The notes under the pieces were generated by a model. It worked only from the letters and a program-made list of their open reading frames with translations, did not search any database and was not told the origin of the DNA. A stretch of 6,365 nt of DNA from Myxococcales bacterium (GTDB taxonomy: Bacteria; Myxococcota; Polyangia; Fen-1088): positions 1 to 6,365 of the forward strand of contig PMLH01000530.1 of assembly GCA_003159055.1 (NCBI GenBank). The letters run 5' to 3'. The position numbers and the translations under genes were made by a program. Below are positions 5,584 to 6,365 of this stretch, one piece after another. Positions within the stretch are counted from its first letter, which is position 1. The number at the start of each line of letters is the position of its first letter.

Positions 5584-6348
5584 ATGCGCATTCGCTACGC
5601 TGCCAAGACCGATCAAGGACTCAAGCGTAACCACAACGAGGACTACTTCTGCCTCATCGAGGACGAGCAGCTCTTCCTGGTTGCCGATGGAATGGGCGGA
5701 CACGCCTGCGGCGAAGTCGCCTCGAAAATGGCGGCCGACGTCATTCGCGAATTCTTCGCCCGCACCCGTGACGAGGAGGTGACCTGGCCGTACAAGATGG
5801 ACCACTCGCTGTCGGTCCTAGAAAATCGGCTCAACGTCGGGATCAGGCTGGCCAACAAGAAGATTCACGAGTCTGCGTCCAAGGACGTACGGCTCAACGG
5901 GATGGGAACGACGGTGGTCATCGGGCAAATCTCCGACGACCGCTTCTACGTCGCCCACGTGGGCGATTCACGCTGCTACCGAATCCGGGACGGCCAGATC
6001 AGGCAGATCACGCGCGACCACTCTCTGCTGGAGGACTACAAGGAAGCCCGGCCCGGCATGAGCGACGAAGAGCAGCGCAAGTTCCCGCACAAGAACGTGA
6101 TCACGCGCGCGCTGGGCATGCGCGACACCGTCCAGGTCGACATCACCTCGGAAGAGATCCAGGACGGGGACATTTTCCTGCTTTGCTCGGACGGCTTGTC
6201 CGGCATGGTGTCCGACGTCAACTTCCCCGAACATGTGAAAGTCGGCGCGGACCTGGACGCCGCGGTAAACAAGCTGGTTGCCGCCGCCAACGCCGCAGGC
6301 GGGACGGACAACATCACCGTCCTGGTCCTTGAGTGCCGGCAGAACTAG
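5584..6348 (+). CDS. PP2C-family Ser/Thr protein phosphatase (Stp/PrpC type)
   Basis: This is a soluble metal-dependent (PPM family) phosphatase that removes phosphate from Ser/Thr residues and usually counteracts Hanks-type bacterial Ser/Thr kinases, which are abundant in myxobacteria. The 254-residue product is a complete single-domain enzyme. It shows RNHNED (15-20, with metal-linked E19 and D20), VADGMGGH (33-40, D35/G36), GMGTT (106-110), VGDSR (126-130) and TRDHS (143-147). Further on are TRALG (174-178), LCSDGLS (200-206, D203) and GGTDNIT (239-245, D242). There is no signal peptide, membrane segment or extra sensory domain. [12 protein letters not shown] is the typical start of the family and supports the ATG at 5584, although no Shine-Dalgarno is visible before it. 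It is transcribed divergently from cinA-recA. No partner kinase lies in the window; it may be beyond 6365. The family is certain; the substrate is unknown. Confidence 0.95.
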   Translation: MRIRYAAKTDQGLKRNHNEDYFCLIEDEQLFLVADGMGGHACGEVASKMAADVIREFFARTRDEEVTWPYKMDHSLSVLENRLNVGIRLANKKIHESASKDVRLNGMGTTVVIGQISDDRFYVAHVGDSRCYRIRDGQIRQITRDHSLLEDYKEARPGMSDEEQRKFPHKNVITRALGMRDTVQVDITSEEIQDGDIFLLCSDGLSGMVSDVNFPEHVKVGADLDAAVNKLVAAANAAGGTDNITVLVLECRQN

Positions 6349-6365
6349 CAGCCCGTGGTGAAAGT

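Noticed and set aside
6349..6365. Start of another gene after the phosphatase (GTG codons)
   Set aside because: Only 17 bases with no ribosome binding site; nothing can be supported.

Overview
The window looks like chromosomal DNA from a GC-rich (roughly 60-65% by eye) delta-proteobacterium, most likely a myxobacterium (Myxococcota, Polyangia-like). The main clue is a small secreted, probably lipid-anchored protein with a long Gly/Ser linker and a Cys-rich C-terminal domain, a design very common in that group. Housekeeping genes with strong G/C preference at third codon positions agree with this. The assignment is inferred from style, not from a database match.

Layout, left to right. Positions 1-558 (minus) hold the N-terminal 186 codons of the ATP-dependent protease Lon, cut by the window edge. 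A 181-base gap (559-739) contains two near-identical 22-base hairpin repeats. Positions 740-1825 (minus) are aspartate-semialdehyde dehydrogenase (asd), with a clear ribosome binding site and a candidate extended -10 promoter. The 298-base stretch 1826-2123 has no intact gene. It carries the asd promoter and two coding-like remnants in different frames: an Asp/Pro-rich linker and a Cys-rich tail. Positions 2124-2792 (minus) encode the Cys-rich putative lipoprotein. Positions 2824-3966 (minus) are recA, and 4017-5465 (minus) are cinA. A 118-base divergent intergenic region (5466-5583) separates cinA from a plus-strand PP2C-type Ser/Thr protein phosphatase (5584-6348). The last 17 bases hold nothing I can identify.

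How they work together. cinA, recA and the lipoprotein gene run in the same direction with gaps of 50 and 31 bases and no obvious terminator, so they probably form one transcription unit. cinA-recA pairing is known in other bacteria. The third gene is unexpected, because recX is the more usual companion of recA. The divergent cinA/phosphatase region carries a good cinA promoter (TTGACT-N17-TAAGGT) whose predicted start leaves almost no leader. It also has two inverted GTTCAG motifs that resemble the conserved half of the myxobacterial LexA box as I remember it. A perfect 8-base-arm inverted repeat sits directly before the recA ribosome binding site. asd and lon follow on the same strand but look separately expressed.

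I see no mobile element, CRISPR array, tRNA or rRNA. The genes are ordinary housekeeping types. The less explained parts are the regulatory signals around cinA-recA, the hairpin repeats between asd and lon, and the broken coding-like stretch after the lipoprotein gene.
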